The notes under the pieces were generated by a model that had not been told where the DNA came from, ran no database searches, and was given only the letters and a program-made list of their open reading frames with translations. From NCBI GenBank assembly GCA_904063045.1, contig CAJFCJ010000002.1:3901891-3965890 (forward strand): DNA of 64,000 bases, given 5' to 3'. The position numbers and the translations under genes are program-made. The stretch comes from Dimorphilus gyrociliatus. Lineage: Eukaryota; Annelida; Polychaeta; Dinophilidae. This document shows, piece by piece, positions 11,101 through 23,700 of the stretch (the stretch's first letter is position 1; each line of letters begins with the position of its first letter).

Positions 11101-12938
11101 AGAAATTGATATCATTTTCTAAAATTTAATAAAGATCAGATATTAGTCAAACTAAAAATAAAATAAACTACATCTCTGTGACAACTAGGCTGACAAAATC
11201 GTCAGAACCAACCTACAATTATCGCCTTTTAAATATAGTAAACTGTGTTATCCTTCTATATCACTAAGTACATATATACTGTATATATAAACTATATATA
11301 TATACCACGGATAATTCTTATATTTTTATTTTATAAAGAAAAGAACCGTTTATGTCCTCGAGAATTGGATGTTGCTACTGTCCGCTTTCAACCTATCTGT
11401 ATTCTCCTGGTTATGAAACAGTTTTGCTACCTTTTATACTTTCTTGAATGACATACCAACCTCAATAGATACATTTAGAGGTCAGAATCAGCATTGTAGA
11501 TGGAAGGACAAATCTGCCACACAATACATGTTCGTAAACAAAGACAAAGCGAAACAATTACGCGGAACTCTGTTTTAGAATAATGAACTCTAGGTTACGT
11601 ACCTATTCTCGTTTGTTTCGTCGTATCTAGGCATGGGGTCACTGTCGTGAGAATTTAGGTCGGAGGAGGCTCTTGGATCGTAGTTATTAATTAAATCCGT
11701 ATGGTTATGTTCTATCCCATCATCTAAAATGGTAACGACTACACCTCTTCCAGTGTAGCCTCTGGCCCACGCTTCTCTCACACCCATATCATAATTTCCT
11801 GGTTCAGCTCCGCCCCTAAGGTACCACATTTTCGACCACAATTCATCATTGAAATTGTCAAGTTGTTTATCCGTTCGCCTTACTCTTTTCTTTACATATT
11901 GCTGTTCTGCCCACGTCACTGACTTATCAGTTTTGAGACGGTTTTTTGCCCACATTTTAGGCCTTAGAGATCTTTTAGAAATACCGCGATGTTCCAATAG
12001 ATAGTAATTCCGTAGACTTCCAATCTTTATAATATAGAGGGAAATTGAAAAAAAAATTAATTATCGAATATAATGAGAATAAAGAAACAACGCCTGGTTT
12101 TTCCTAAAGAAATGTCATCTAAATGGAATAACAGTTATAATTCATTTTTTAGACTACTGACAGTTTTTTTTTATTAAAGGTCACAATGAAAGTCGTTACA
12201 ATGTTACTGAACTATAAAAGAGGTGCCTAAGACAAAAAGAAACACAGTAAAAATTTCGTACTAATTAACACTTGTTTAATGAAAATTATACAATAACCTA
12301 GAACCGACGTTGTCATGCATAGAATATAAATTTTCCGTGACAAAAATATCTTTTATTTAGTTCTTTACTACTGTAATCTGTAATTAGACATAGACAAACA
12401 AGTTATTCCATTCACAAATACTTTCATGCAGTTGACGCCTACGGTAAATTGTGCTTGTCAGACGTTTGGCAGAGAGCCTTTTGGTCATTCAACTAGACGC
12501 CAAGTGCGTGAGAGAAGGTTTCCTTTCAGTTTTAATTACAAAACCAGACATTGGAATCAATAGTATGATAATACGAAGAAGGTTTCGTTTAAGAGCTCTC
12601 TTGTTTAGAAGTGTATAGGCCTATTATTACCAAGTCGTAAAAAAATATAAAAAAAAAAGAAGTAAAAGAAATTATGATGTATGTTTCCTAAAGTACTGAA
12701 TGAGGAGAGAGGGGCACGAGAGGTTTTTATAGAAACAAAACTCTTCAAAGAGAATTATTACTGCAATATAAGAAAAATTCATTACCTGTCTGACGAATCG
12801 AAATCCATTTTCGTGAGCTACTCTCCTCGCTTCTTTAACACCTTCGGGAATATGAACTGCCCACTTATTTAAATAATGCTGCTTCGCTGAGCAGTATATA
12901 GCGAGAAATAAGATGATATTTGAAAAAATGTAACGCAT
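4584..12938 (-). CDS. Furin/PCSK5-like proprotein convertase
   Basis: Constitutive exons are 12938-12786, 12024-11603 and 8758-6926. A frame-preserving cassette, 5874-5473, follows, then alternative ends 5366-5150 or 5118-5079 plus 4751-4584. Both full forms stay in frame (1,008 and 1,005 residues). The start is the ATG opening a signal peptide (MRYIFSNIILFLAIYCSA). Then come a prodomain (WAVHIPEG) ending in the self-cleavage site RVRR, and a subtilisin domain with Asp in TILDDGIEHNHTD, His in NENRHGTRCAG, oxyanion Asn in WASGNGG and Ser in DGHSGTSASAP. The P domain keeps RRGD, and several furin-like Cys-rich repeats follow. The family cleaves secretory precursors after basic residues in the Golgi and at the cell surface. 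Intron 2 (2.8 kb) holds a P450 gene. Assignment to furin versus PCSK5/6 is uncertain. Confidence 0.93.
5150..5366 (-). other. Convertase 3' end A: alternative terminal exon with short tail
   Basis: The exon opens with T TGC AAA after an ACAG acceptor, the same phase as the cassette exon 5874-5473 and the 40 bp exon. It adds one more Cys-rich repeat (CKACPPHCLECF...CIRC), a transmembrane helix (IYIAIGLTLAILAILLFVTF) and stops after AFKL. It therefore has a membrane anchor with almost no cytoplasmic tail. I found no in-phase donor inside it, so it should be a terminal exon, mutually exclusive with end B. Confidence 0.7.
5875..6925 (-). other. Convertase intron 3 (1.05 kb)
   Basis: Bounded by donor GTACGT at 6925 and acceptor TTACAG at 5875. 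No convincing coding exon seen. It is about ten times longer than most introns here and precedes the alternatively usable 3' exons, so it is where splicing control elements might lie. Confidence 0.55.
8901..10480 (-). CDS. Microsomal cytochrome P450, clan 2 (CYP1/2/17-like)
   Basis: Two exons, 10480-9497 and 9311-8901, encode 464 residues. An N-terminal membrane anchor (MLSVIVIFGFALYWTITYST) is followed by a proline hinge (AGPFGWPIVGN). The I-helix has the oxygen-binding motif AGVETSS, the K-helix has EVLR (ExxR), and the heme loop is FGFGHRRCVG with the Cys ligand. The 185 bp intron joins EVLRK to TPVPFALPHYC, typical of clan 2 enzymes, which oxidise steroids or xenobiotics on the ER. The substrate cannot be told from sequence. 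It is slightly shorter than the usual 490-500 residues, the deficit lying before the I-helix. All catalytic motifs are intact. It sits whole inside the convertase intron 11602-8759, on the same strand. Confidence 0.92.
10481..11602. other. Convertase intron 2, 5' part; presumed P450 upstream region
   Basis: No coding exon seen. It contains a TA-rich run at about 11031-11054 and other TA stretches near 11270-11300. Since the P450 starts at 10480, its promoter must lie here unless it is expressed from a host transcript. Confidence 0.5.
11031..11054. repeat. (TA)n run
   Basis: Short TA repeat in the convertase intron upstream of the nested P450. Confidence 0.8.
12025..12785 (-). other. Convertase intron 1 (761 bp)
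   Basis: Between the prodomain exons: donor GTAATG at 12785, acceptor ending at 12025, phase 0 (FVRQ joined to IGSLRNYY). AT-rich; nothing else recognised. Confidence 0.7.
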
Positions 12939-13304
12939 AATCTTCTTAAGAATAATATTTTATGGTCGTCATGCTAGTGAAAGAAAAGAAAACAAAAAAG
13001 TACAGTCAATAAAATTCAACAATTATAAAGTTTAAGCGAATTGTGAATGTTACCTACATTTTATTTTTTTGAAGTACAACTCGGGCGTGAATTTTTTCCT
13101 TTTATGCTCTTCGTCTAATTCCAACGATCGTTTGTTCGAGGCAAACTATTACCGGAAGTTTAAAAAAATTACTTCGTACTTTTTTATTTATTATTATTTA
13201 TTTTACTTCTACAAATATTAATTATTTAAAAATAATTTTAAAATTTGCTTTAATAACTACGTAAACAATCGTCACTTCCGTTACTTCAAGGTGAAGGAGA
13301 GAAA
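12939..13304. promoter_or_regulatory. Divergent promoter convertase / KGD4
   Basis: The start codons are 366 bp apart. The interval contains ACCGGAAGT (13151-13159), a consensus ETS/GABP site, and ACTTCCG (13274-13280) about 25 bp before the KGD4 ATG. A nuclear gene for a mitochondrial protein with GABP-type sites fits known metazoan promoters; function here is inferred. Confidence 0.5.
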
Positions 13305-14346
13305 ATGTCTTCTGCTCCAGTAACGAAAGTTTTTCAGGTTTTTGCTATAATATAGCTATGTAGATTATATTGTAATAGTTTTGATAGGTGTTCACAAGCT
13401 TAAATGACTCAATAATTTTTTGTAATTAATCACCGGCTGTAATATTTGAATTTGTGTATTAGTAAAAAGCCATTGATTCTCTCCATATGTATACCCTTGC
13501 ATATGTTTTTCAGTTTCTAAGTCGAATATTATCATTAAGAAATAAATCACCTGCTGTAATTAACAAGCAAACTACTGAAAATACGAAGTTGTGTGTGTCT
13601 GAATCTGTACGTTCATTTGAAAGTAAATATACAATAACATTCGAGTAGCTTTAGTAAATGTTGTGAGTTCAAACTATGTCGAGCAATACTTTATACATAT
13701 GACAGATTTAGAAACTTTTTAAGTAACTTGCCATAAAAAACAGTAAGCTAGTTAGTATTGTAAACGAAGAAAAGATTATCATATAGTGGTTTTTCTTTTG
13801 AAAAGCTATGACTTTACTTTCCATAAAGTTTAAAACCATTTAATCAATACAACCTTGGATATGTATTTTATGATAATTTATATATTTCTATAAATTTGCA
13901 ATGATGTTGTCTGTTTGCTTGTTGTTTACAAGATTTTTACGTTTTTTCGTTTTAGAAATTAAATTTTTTCCTTTCTAGAGCATTTTAATAAATTATTTTT
14001 CGTTCAGATTCTTAAGTCACGTTCCCCTTCAATAAAGTTTCCTATTAGATCCAACGGTAAGGCAAGCCTTCTTAACTAAATTAACTTCTAGTATAGATAA
14101 CACAATTGCACTATATATTTAATTATTCTTACAGCTCTTCTAAAGTATGTACCGGTAATTAGTACTACTTCTGCTTCTAGTTCTTCTAATAAGACAAATG
14201 CAATTGCTCTTGACGAATTACCGCAAAAGTACTGGAGACAAGTTGTGAGCCAAGAAGAGATGGACTACATAAATGTAAGGGAACGTTTATTAAGTTAATA
14301 ATAATTTACTATAATTTATTTATTACAGCGGGGAGGTCCCGAATAA
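13305..14346 (+). CDS. KGD4: 2-oxoglutarate dehydrogenase subunit 4 (KGD4/MRPS36)
   Basis: Four small exons: 13305-13337, 14008-14056, 14135-14274 and 14329-14346, giving 79 residues. The C-terminus, LPQKYWRQVVSQEEMDYIN then RGGPE and stop, is the diagnostic KGD4 tail. The N-terminal VFQILKSRSPSIKFPIRSN matches the family's basic 'hydrophobic-x-FP' segment. KGD4 was first taken for mitoribosomal protein S36. It recruits the E3 subunit to the oxoglutarate dehydrogenase complex in the mitochondrial matrix. Two internal introns are under 80 bp, but the first is 670 bp. It is convergent with PRKDC. Confidence 0.9.
13338..14007 (+). other. KGD4 intron 1 (670 bp)
   Basis: A TTTTCAG acceptor-like site near 13513 is followed by about 44 open codons in the KGD4 frame (FLSRILSLRNKSPAVINKQ...) before a stop. 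It could be a cryptic or alternative exon; I do not include it in the gene. Confidence 0.35.
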
Positions 14347-14766
14347 TGCATTCGTTTACAATTAACATGTCCTTTTGTAATTGGAAATGTGCATCATTTT
14401 AAGTATTTTATGCATCATTTTAAAAAAAAAGGAAAAGCAATGTAAAAATTTCAACAGGCTTTCATTCTCTCGATGCTGACAAATTTGGTCATAAATGACA
14501 GCGCCATTCTATTTTATAGTCATTTTGACAAATAAATGAAGATATAAGTATGCCTATAATATCTTAATGTTCATCTAAACAAACTCCCACTGCCGGATAA
14601 CACTATAATAAAGTATATACTATAATGATTCAATTACGAATTTTATTGAAATCTATGACACACAAAGCCAAATTATCAATTTGCACAGAACTATATCAAT
14701 TTAATTTTACATTGTGAGAAGTCAGAATAATATTTCTTTACTAGTTAAATTATCAATTATCACTGT
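14347..14766. other. Tail-to-tail spacer KGD4 / PRKDC
   Basis: AT-rich, no ORF or repeat of note. It should hold the poly(A) sites of both genes. Confidence 0.6.
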
Positions 14767-17700
14767 TTACACCCAAGGCTCCCAACCCAGCCAAGTTAGC
14801 CCAAGAATATGTTTATCAGTGGCCTGATCAATTAAGGCATCAACTTGTTGTTCAACAGTTAAGTTATCCTCTGGTAATTGAGCTCGGATGTTTGCTTCGC
14901 TACCCATCAAAATTTGCAAATAGTCATTTAAAGGTGAAACTTCTAATCTACCGCTTTTCTTTGAAGGAACTTCGCAGGTCAAACCTTTCAGTTTACCGCT
15001 TTCCAAATCGATTTTTGTCAAATAAGCAGGGTTAGATCCCTGTAGTTTTCTTTTTACAAGTTCAATCTTTCGCTTAGGTAACCAATTGGCGGTTATACTA
15101 GTCTTGTCCATTGTAGCTATGGAATCCTTTCCAGTTGGACCAAAAGCACTTTTTTCGAGCTTTTCCTCAAAGTGTTTAAGGTCTACAGATGGTTCCTTTA
15201 TAAAAACATCTAATGCTGCTAGTAAAAGATCAGCATTTCTTCTTAAACTATTGAAGATGTGAATCATAGTTGACCGGAATAGTCCAACAGCTTTATGCGG
15301 TTGCATTAAATTTAAAAATTGTCTTGTCAGACGAAACGGAATTAGTTCAGGAATTGGCAGAATCTTAAAGAAGGAAATTAAAATATGCTTAAACCGAAAA
15401 CCCATATGAAAATCTCACCTGAGTTGCGACACCGAATGCATAACCAAAATCAATTCCGACGACTGCTCCATTAGTCTTATCGATCATTGTATTAGACAAA
15501 TGTCTGTCCCCAATTCCTAAAAGATATATATAGGCACACATTTGAGCATTAGACTTTGTAAAGTTGCGCTTTAGAATAAAATATGCTTCTGAAGAAGCTG
15601 CCATCTCCTGATAAGCCCCTCTATCATGTGAAATAAAAATTAGTTAATTAAAGGGCTCTTATATACATTTTGTTTTTAAACTGCCACGAATATTTACCTT
15701 GATAAGTTGTCTGGAACTAAAGATTGTAATTTCTTAAAATTAGTAATAACATCTTGCCTCTTCCTATAACCGACGTTTAGGTAGTACAAATGAGCGTCTT
15801 TTAATTGAGATTTGCTCGAAAAGTCTATCAGCCATTTCTTATATTCTATGCGTCTTTAAAATTATTTGAAGAACTCAATTTAATTGACTTTTAATACTTT
15901 TAGTTATAACTTACAATTTATCCAATCGTTTGTCGTCCTTTCCCAAAGCCGAAACAAGAAAATCTTTGACTGGAATAGTATTTTCCATCCATTCAATGAG
16001 GCCAACTCTGGTTGTAAGTGGAATCACATTGTAAGTTCTTAATTGTAAATCTCTTTGAGAGCATTGGCAATCCTCCCTCATTATTTCGTTCATAAGGCGG
16101 AATATTTGAATGACTCTTTGATCCAATCTTAAATCTTCTCCACTCTTAACTAGAAGCTATTCTCGAAGGTAAAGTGCATTTTTTCAATTATTTAAAAAGA
16201 TTAAACGGTATTTTTACCTTGTGCTCCTTGGCATCTGTTCCTCTTACAGTTATAACTTTTGGCTTCCTTATAGATTTCATAACCTGAACATTATTATCAA
16301 AGCTAGATATTTTTATATGGCGCTCAGGCATAGGCTTAAAATCTCCTGTATATTGACCAGGTATTTCTATGCTATGTGAAATTTTCATCCCTTGAAAATT
16401 AGCTAGCCAGTCAGAATATTCAGTCAACGTTTTTGGAGGCCTCAAGTCTTCGTCCATAGCACTTTTTATTTCACTTTGAAGAGCTTGGATATTATCATTA
16501 ACAGCCTATTGAACAACAACAAGAAGTTTAGTTTATAGAATCGCTACCATAAAGCCTGAAACTAACTTTTATGCTCATTGAAGATATTAGTTGGCCACGT
16601 GATCCGAAAGCTTTTTCAATTTTATTTTTAAATTTCTATATAATATAATTAAGGTATTATTTAATTTAATATCTCTTTAATTAGTTACCTTTGCAAAACG
16701 TCGCCTGTAAGCTCCTAATTTTACAGTAATCGGCATTTCAGAAGAAGATTGATCTCTACTGTACAGACTGTCATCACTAGTTCAATGGCAATAGTTAGAA
16801 TGAATTCAGTTAGAATAATATTTTTAAATGAGAGAAAGCACTTACTCTTCTTCAGTTTCGCATAACAATTCTCTTTGTAGATTATCATATATTTTTTGCA
16901 CTTTTTCTAATCTTTTCAGTTTTGATTCTTTTTGAATTGCCTCTATCTTTTCCTGAATAATTTATAAAAATATTCAATTAAATATTAAAAAGAGCTAGAT
17001 AGTCTATAATCATCAAGTAAATGACATACTGCAAAAAGCACATTGGGCTGCTCAAATTGCTCAAGAGATTTAACAAAAGTAGAGATATATGGATTTCTTC
17101 CAAGAATAGAAGAAATTTCTTTTTGTACACATATCGCTCGCCTTCCATCCAAAGTATCATCGAATTTAAAACCTTCAGAGCTAAGATTAAAGGGATATAC
17201 CAGAGCCTGTATTAAATGACATATAATAGCTAATAAGTAAATAGGCATAACACTGACATTGGGATAAGTAGCAGCCACTTTCAGTAGAGGTTGATGCACT
17301 ATTTTAGAAATATTTTTGTCTAATAAAGCAGTCATTTGTCCGAGCCAAGATAGATACATCCAACAAGGGATGTCAGCAGTCTGTAAAGAGAGTTTATAGA
17401 TTAGTGCCTATAATAAAATATACTTTTCTATTGAAACAAGCGTACGCTTTCAATAAACACATCCGAATGTTGGGGAAATCTTTCCATTATTTGTAATAAT
17501 CCAGCAAATCTATGTATTGCCTTTCGATTACCTAATTTCATGGCCCTACACAAAGATTTTATGCAATTTGCTGCACAATCGCTTATCCATTCTTTATCAT
17601 CAGCATCTGATTGTTACCATTAATTACTTAATTATTTCAAAATAAAAGAAAGAATATTTATAGGAAACTTACTGGAATCATCATTTTCCCTCAATATTTT

Positions 17701-20700
17701 TGCGCAAAATATTGCCAATAACAACTGGGACCTACTTTCAATTGTATAATTTTTAATAACATTGCAAGTCTTAATTGATTCTTTAAAGAAGGAACAGGAT
17801 TGTTTTTCTAATAACCTTCGTACCTTTATAGAATGAAGAAATGGAATATTTTAAGAAAAAGAAGTAGATCTAGTAGCATTTTACTTACTTGAGAAGTATT
17901 AAATGATTCAGAGTCTGATATTTCACATAGTTTAAACAATGTTTTTGATGTTTCATCAAAATTTTCCTCAGTTATAAAATTACTAATATCTTGAAGTGTT
18001 TCCGCTTTAAGTATCATTAATCTTGAATATTGATCTCTTTCTATTTCTGTGCTCTTCTGAGATAAATAATTGTCTGATTTTGTAATAAAATAAAAAGAAA
18101 ATTTATTAATAAGATTGATGAAGATTATTTGAAATGTTCAGTAGTTTTTTATTTAATTTGTTACCTAATTCATCAAAGCTAGTAGAAAGCTTTTCTATTT
18201 TAATAGTATCCGATATTTTATCGTTAAGTAATAGTTTTTGTCTTAAAACATTTATTCTTGCTTCAATCCAATCTGTTTTCAATTCTAGAGCAGTTTTAGC
18301 CATTCTCATTTTCTATAGCGTGACACATTTAATATATAAATATAGCTTTCTTAATTTACATAATTACGTAAATACATATATTATTTTACTTACGAAATTT
18401 GTATCTTTCAATAAATTTTCGGCTAACCCAAAGTTATTTTGTGATTTAGCACTGTCAATTTGATGTAAACGAAAGCTTAATTGATCTCTTATTAACGTTT
18501 CCACTGTAACTTTATCATCATCAATTTTACTGCAAATTTCGCTTAATTGATCGATATACATCATTCTGAAATTTCTATAGTTATAAATCCCATAAACACA
18601 AAACTTGAAAGCTTTCTTACCTATTAGTTATAATATCATCCCATATACTCTGAGGATCGGACAGATGATTAAGCTTTCTATTCATCCATTTATCATTTAG
18701 TGCATGTACTTTAGAAGATCTTAAGGAATCTCTATTAGTTATTAAATCCAAAAATTCGCCCATTTCCTGAAGCTTTTGAACACTTCTGAGTTTCTCTAAT
18801 CTGGGGGTTTTCATTATTGTTCCAATACCTGACCATTCCTATATAATTCAACGCTTATATTAATTTTTAGTTATAAATTGGGAGGCAGTAATTACATTAA
18901 GAAATTGTTCGAAGGCATTGGTTGTGTAGTATTTAGCTCGATCATACTTTTCTTGATAAATATACATAAGAGCCAATCTTTCACTATACTTAGCCTGAAA
19001 AAAGTATATCACATTTGAATATATTTTAAAACTAAAAGTATAATAACCTCCAAGAGCTTTTTCTTATCGTCATGTTGCATACTCTTATCGATAAAATCAA
19101 ATAAATCCTGTTGAATTTTTCCATTTTGTATTAATTTCAATTTACTTTTTAACATTAAAGGTAAATAATGATCTTGATAATATGTATCAAGCCAGACATT
19201 CTCTAGTCCACTATGCCCAGCTTCATCAATTGTCGCTGTTGTTATATCATTAATTTTTTCCCAATCGCACAGATTGTTATAACATTCCAATCGGGCTTCA
19301 TCCCACAAATCTTTTTCTACTTCTTCGGGAGGATATTTCCAGCTCTCTCGGCTTAATGACTTTAAATAATAAAACGGTACTCGATAAATCAATAAAAAGT
19401 GAGTGATTTATTAAACAGGGACATATTTTGTTACCTCTGTATATATATCAACAGCTGAAAGATAATCTCCTTTAGCTTCCAAAGCCAGGGCTTCACTAGT
19501 TTTACCCTCGCCCTTGATACGATACTCGAATATGCTTTGAAGATTATCAAAGTCATCTAATGATTTGTACAGCCTGTAAATGTTATTAAGAAGGAATGAT
19601 GAAAAGCTGAATTAATAATAATAAAACAAGTGTAATGTACTTTGCTAGTTCAATCCATACAATTGCCTTATCGGAGGATGCTTTTGATATTTTTGCTTTC
19701 TTCGCTGTTGGTGGTCTTGGTTTGACAAAATCTTTTTGTATGAGAATATCTTCTAATAGAAGAATGCCTAGAGGACCTTGTCCACCCCCAATACACGCTT
19801 CACCAATTTTGGAAGTGTCTATGTCGATTAACCTATTAAAGTATTGCAAAAGTAGATCATTTTTTTTGAACCGAGAAATAATCAACATACGACATACCGC
19901 AAGTTTGATCTTATTATATCTAAAATTGCCCCAAAGAGGGGAGGATAATAATAATCAGATGAACTTATCATCTTCTCGATTCCGTTAAGAATATTTGCCC
20001 TTATTTCACGCATTCTATCCTCCGATTCCATCATCTCATGCATTAAAGCTGAAAACAGTTGGGTAAAGAGAATACGAGCCAGTTGTGAGTCTCTCTGAGC
20101 AACCGCTTGCAGAGGAGCAATAATACAAGCGTATTTGATTTGAATATCTGGTAAATCTCCCGTTCGGTACTTTCTATAGATTGTAACTTGATTTTCTCTT
20201 CTTTCTTTTCTTTCTTTCTCTATTTCCTTTGGTTTAGATAGAAAAACTTACAGTTTCATTTTGCGAAACTATCAAATAAAGATAACGAAAAAACCTTTCT
20301 CATATTCCTCTGACGAATTTGCTTTTTAACGAAATAAAGTTGCTTTGATTCAGAGTCTTTTAAAAATCGTCGACGCAATCTAAGGATTTCGTCAGTATCT
20401 TCACCTGCTTTTGATAAGGATTTTGAAAATATTCGTGTTTGTCTTTCATATAATTTATCAATAAATACCTTGTTCTGATGTTGTCGCTTTAGCAGCATCC
20501 AATTTTTTCTTTGGAGATTTAATTTTTTTGACGTTGGAAAACAATAGATTAGATTCACTTTGAGTAGGTGTAGATAGGGTGCTCAAAGTTCCAGATTCAG
20601 CAAAAGTATCAACTGTTGACTGAGTTAGCCAGTTGAACGGGCGTTTTTCTTTATAAAAAAAAATTATGTTTTTCTATCACATATTTATCACAGTTTAACG

Positions 20701-23700
20701 TCTTACTAGCAGTTGCTACATCAATCGTTTGAGAGAACTCTCCATCCTGTGTTGCACGAATATAACCCTCTCCACCTGCTTGAGTAGAGTCCATCAAGGA
20801 ATTATCAATGAAAAGAGAGTTCATAGTATGTCTTCTTCTCCACGAATGCGTAACGTTAAATTCAGAAAATCTTTTTGATAAATTAATTTATAAAAGAGGA
20901 CTTAAATGTAAAAACTATATTCGTACTTGCACTCAGATAGTGGACGATCAAACAATTCTTTATTGAAATCAGGACTTTTTGATGTCATTTCCAGAAGAAG
21001 ATTAGTAGAGTATGATAAATATTGTTTTTCTGTTTTTGGACTATACATAGCTCCTAACATAGCAATTGTTCTATCAATAGTGGCTGTAGGGAGTCGTCTT
21101 TCATCGCTCCAAAAGTTTTGAATAGCAATCCTTTTTGAATATACATTATATTAAAGTTTCTTATTAGAATGTTTAATTTTTTATACCTGTAATCTTCATC
21201 TAGTAATCCTTGTAGTAAAACATCTTTTGTATTTAAAATTATATCTCTATTAGCTAGTTCATCAGAGCCGCTGAAAGAGAAGATTTATTACAGATCATTT
21301 CGAATAGAGATTAAAACTATATTCTTACTGGTATCTGTCATACAGGTCAATGAAAATATCATACATTAACCCACGACACTTGGTACTTGTTGATGATACA
21401 AAGGAGATTAAAGAAGGTATAAAATAAAGTATTTCTTCTTGTTTTAAGTTTGGTAAAAGTCCTTTTACAATTTTCAAAGCCGCATACTGACATCCTTCAT
21501 CACTTGAAAGTAACAGTTTACTTTTAATATAGTCTTAAATAACACGTTAGAAATATTGTATTATTTACCGATGATTTAATATTTCTAGCAACTCTTTATT
21601 CTTTAATTCTTCAAAAGCATTCTCGATCTTTGACAAAGAATTATTTACTATTTCCAAACCAAATTCTCGTAATTCACCAAAAAGTTGAGGTAAGAGAAAT
21701 AAAACTTTACTTGATTCTCTGCAAAACAAATGAATAAAGCAATAGGATAAGTTTTGAGTAAATAGACATATAATTTACTTCTCAGCTATGCTTTTATAAT
21801 TTAATTGAATTTTATAAAGACAGGTAATATATTGATCAATTTTGGACGTTTTAATACTGTCCAAACGCTTTGACAGCTCGTCGTCTTTCGATTCCAACCA
21901 AGATTTATCTGTAGAATTTGCTGATAAATATTTAAGAACCATTCCAGTTACCTCCGCAGCTGAGCCGTAAGCCCCTCTACTTCTTTGTGAAAGGCAGTTA
22001 AAAAGAGCATTGTAATATCTGAAACACAAAAGCCGTTGATTAATGTGTATTTACAAGTATATGAGTAATAGAGAATATTTTTTAAATTCGTTACCGATTC
22101 TTATCGATTCTGCCGGTAGGGTCTGCGCCATCCTTAAAAGGAGGCAAGTTATTTGCCACCAATACACCAAGAATTTGTACTCCAGTAACGTTTCTACTCC
22201 GGTTGTCTTCAGATTTGTGACCCAAGTGCTCATAAACCGCCCTAAATATGTAATCTTTTAATAAGAACAAAGAAAAAAACTTATCTATAATACCCGTAAG
22301 GAACATCTAAGCTATTTCTCCAAACTTCTACAAGAGTTTTTAAGACTTCTAAATTATTACGGAGTACAGCTCTTGTTTCATGGTGACAGTTCTTGATAAG
22401 GTATAAGAGTAGTTTGCTAGACATTGTTCGATCCACAATGTTATTCTGAAAAGTTATATTATTAAAATCCTTTCCAATTCTTTTACTCAATCTTACCTCT
22501 GGAACAGCAACTTCATGCCAGGACAGTATGGTCACTATTAGGTCTACGACGAAATAGTTCAATCCTCCTCCTCCTACCCTATCATTAATTATTAAATTTA
22601 TTAGAGGACCAAACCAATTCTTTGCATATGGCTTAAATGTCTAGAAAGTAAAAAAAATATTGTTTACAAAAGCTCATTTTATAGCTAATGAAACCTTACT
22701 TTGGGACTATTAACAACTAATTTGGCTATAAATAGTTTTATATTAGTGTGAGTTTCGTGATGATTTATTTTTTCGAGGATATTTTTCATCCAGGTTGGCA
22801 TATCTTTTCCTGGTTCAGCAGGTGTAATATTATTTCGCAACATATGACGTAAGAGAGCCGTCATACAAGGCATGCACTCGTGTTCATTGATTGGATCCAT
22901 TTCCATATAGATTGTATCTTCGGAATCTTCCATTATGTCCATCTTTTGAAAGATAGTAATTACATTAAGTAGCTCAATATTTTTAGAGTTCACTTACCGT
23001 TTCATTCATCGATGTTGAAAAGGATATATCAGATCCCGACGATGTTCTTGACTGATAAATTAAAATATTATACAAAATTCAAAAGTTCTTTTACTGAAAT
23101 CAACGAACTGTAAATGATGAAGTGAAATCATAATGAGACGCCTCAACGCTTAAGCTACTATCAGCCAAGTATTGGGAAGATGGATAGTATAAACTTTGAT
23201 TAAAGCTGGAGTCAAAGGATTGTCGACGATAAGACCTTACTTCATTTCTAACGGATATAAATTGTCTCTTTTTGGAAAACAATTTCTGTTAATAAATAAT
23301 ATATATTATTAGGGTCTTTCAATAAAATAAGATATTAACATCCATTTCCATGGCAAACTCATATCTTTTAGTAGTATCTATCATGTTCTCAAACAGAAAA
23401 GAACCCTTAAAAAATGAAGCAAACTTTATAGATCACACATTAATAAGTACTATAAACTTACTCCAAATAAAAAGCTATTATAAAATCTAACATCTGTTTG
23501 AGTACAAGCAATAATTGAAACCAAGCAATTATAGGCAGCGCAATGATATTTCCTTCTCAATTCAAGATAAGAATTTTCATTTCGGCAATCTTCAGATTTG
23601 ACAGAATTACAAATTCTATTTTGAAATAATAAAAGAAATTAACTACTGAACTAATTGTAGGCCAATACAAACTTTGTAAAAAATTTTGTCATTTCGTTGC

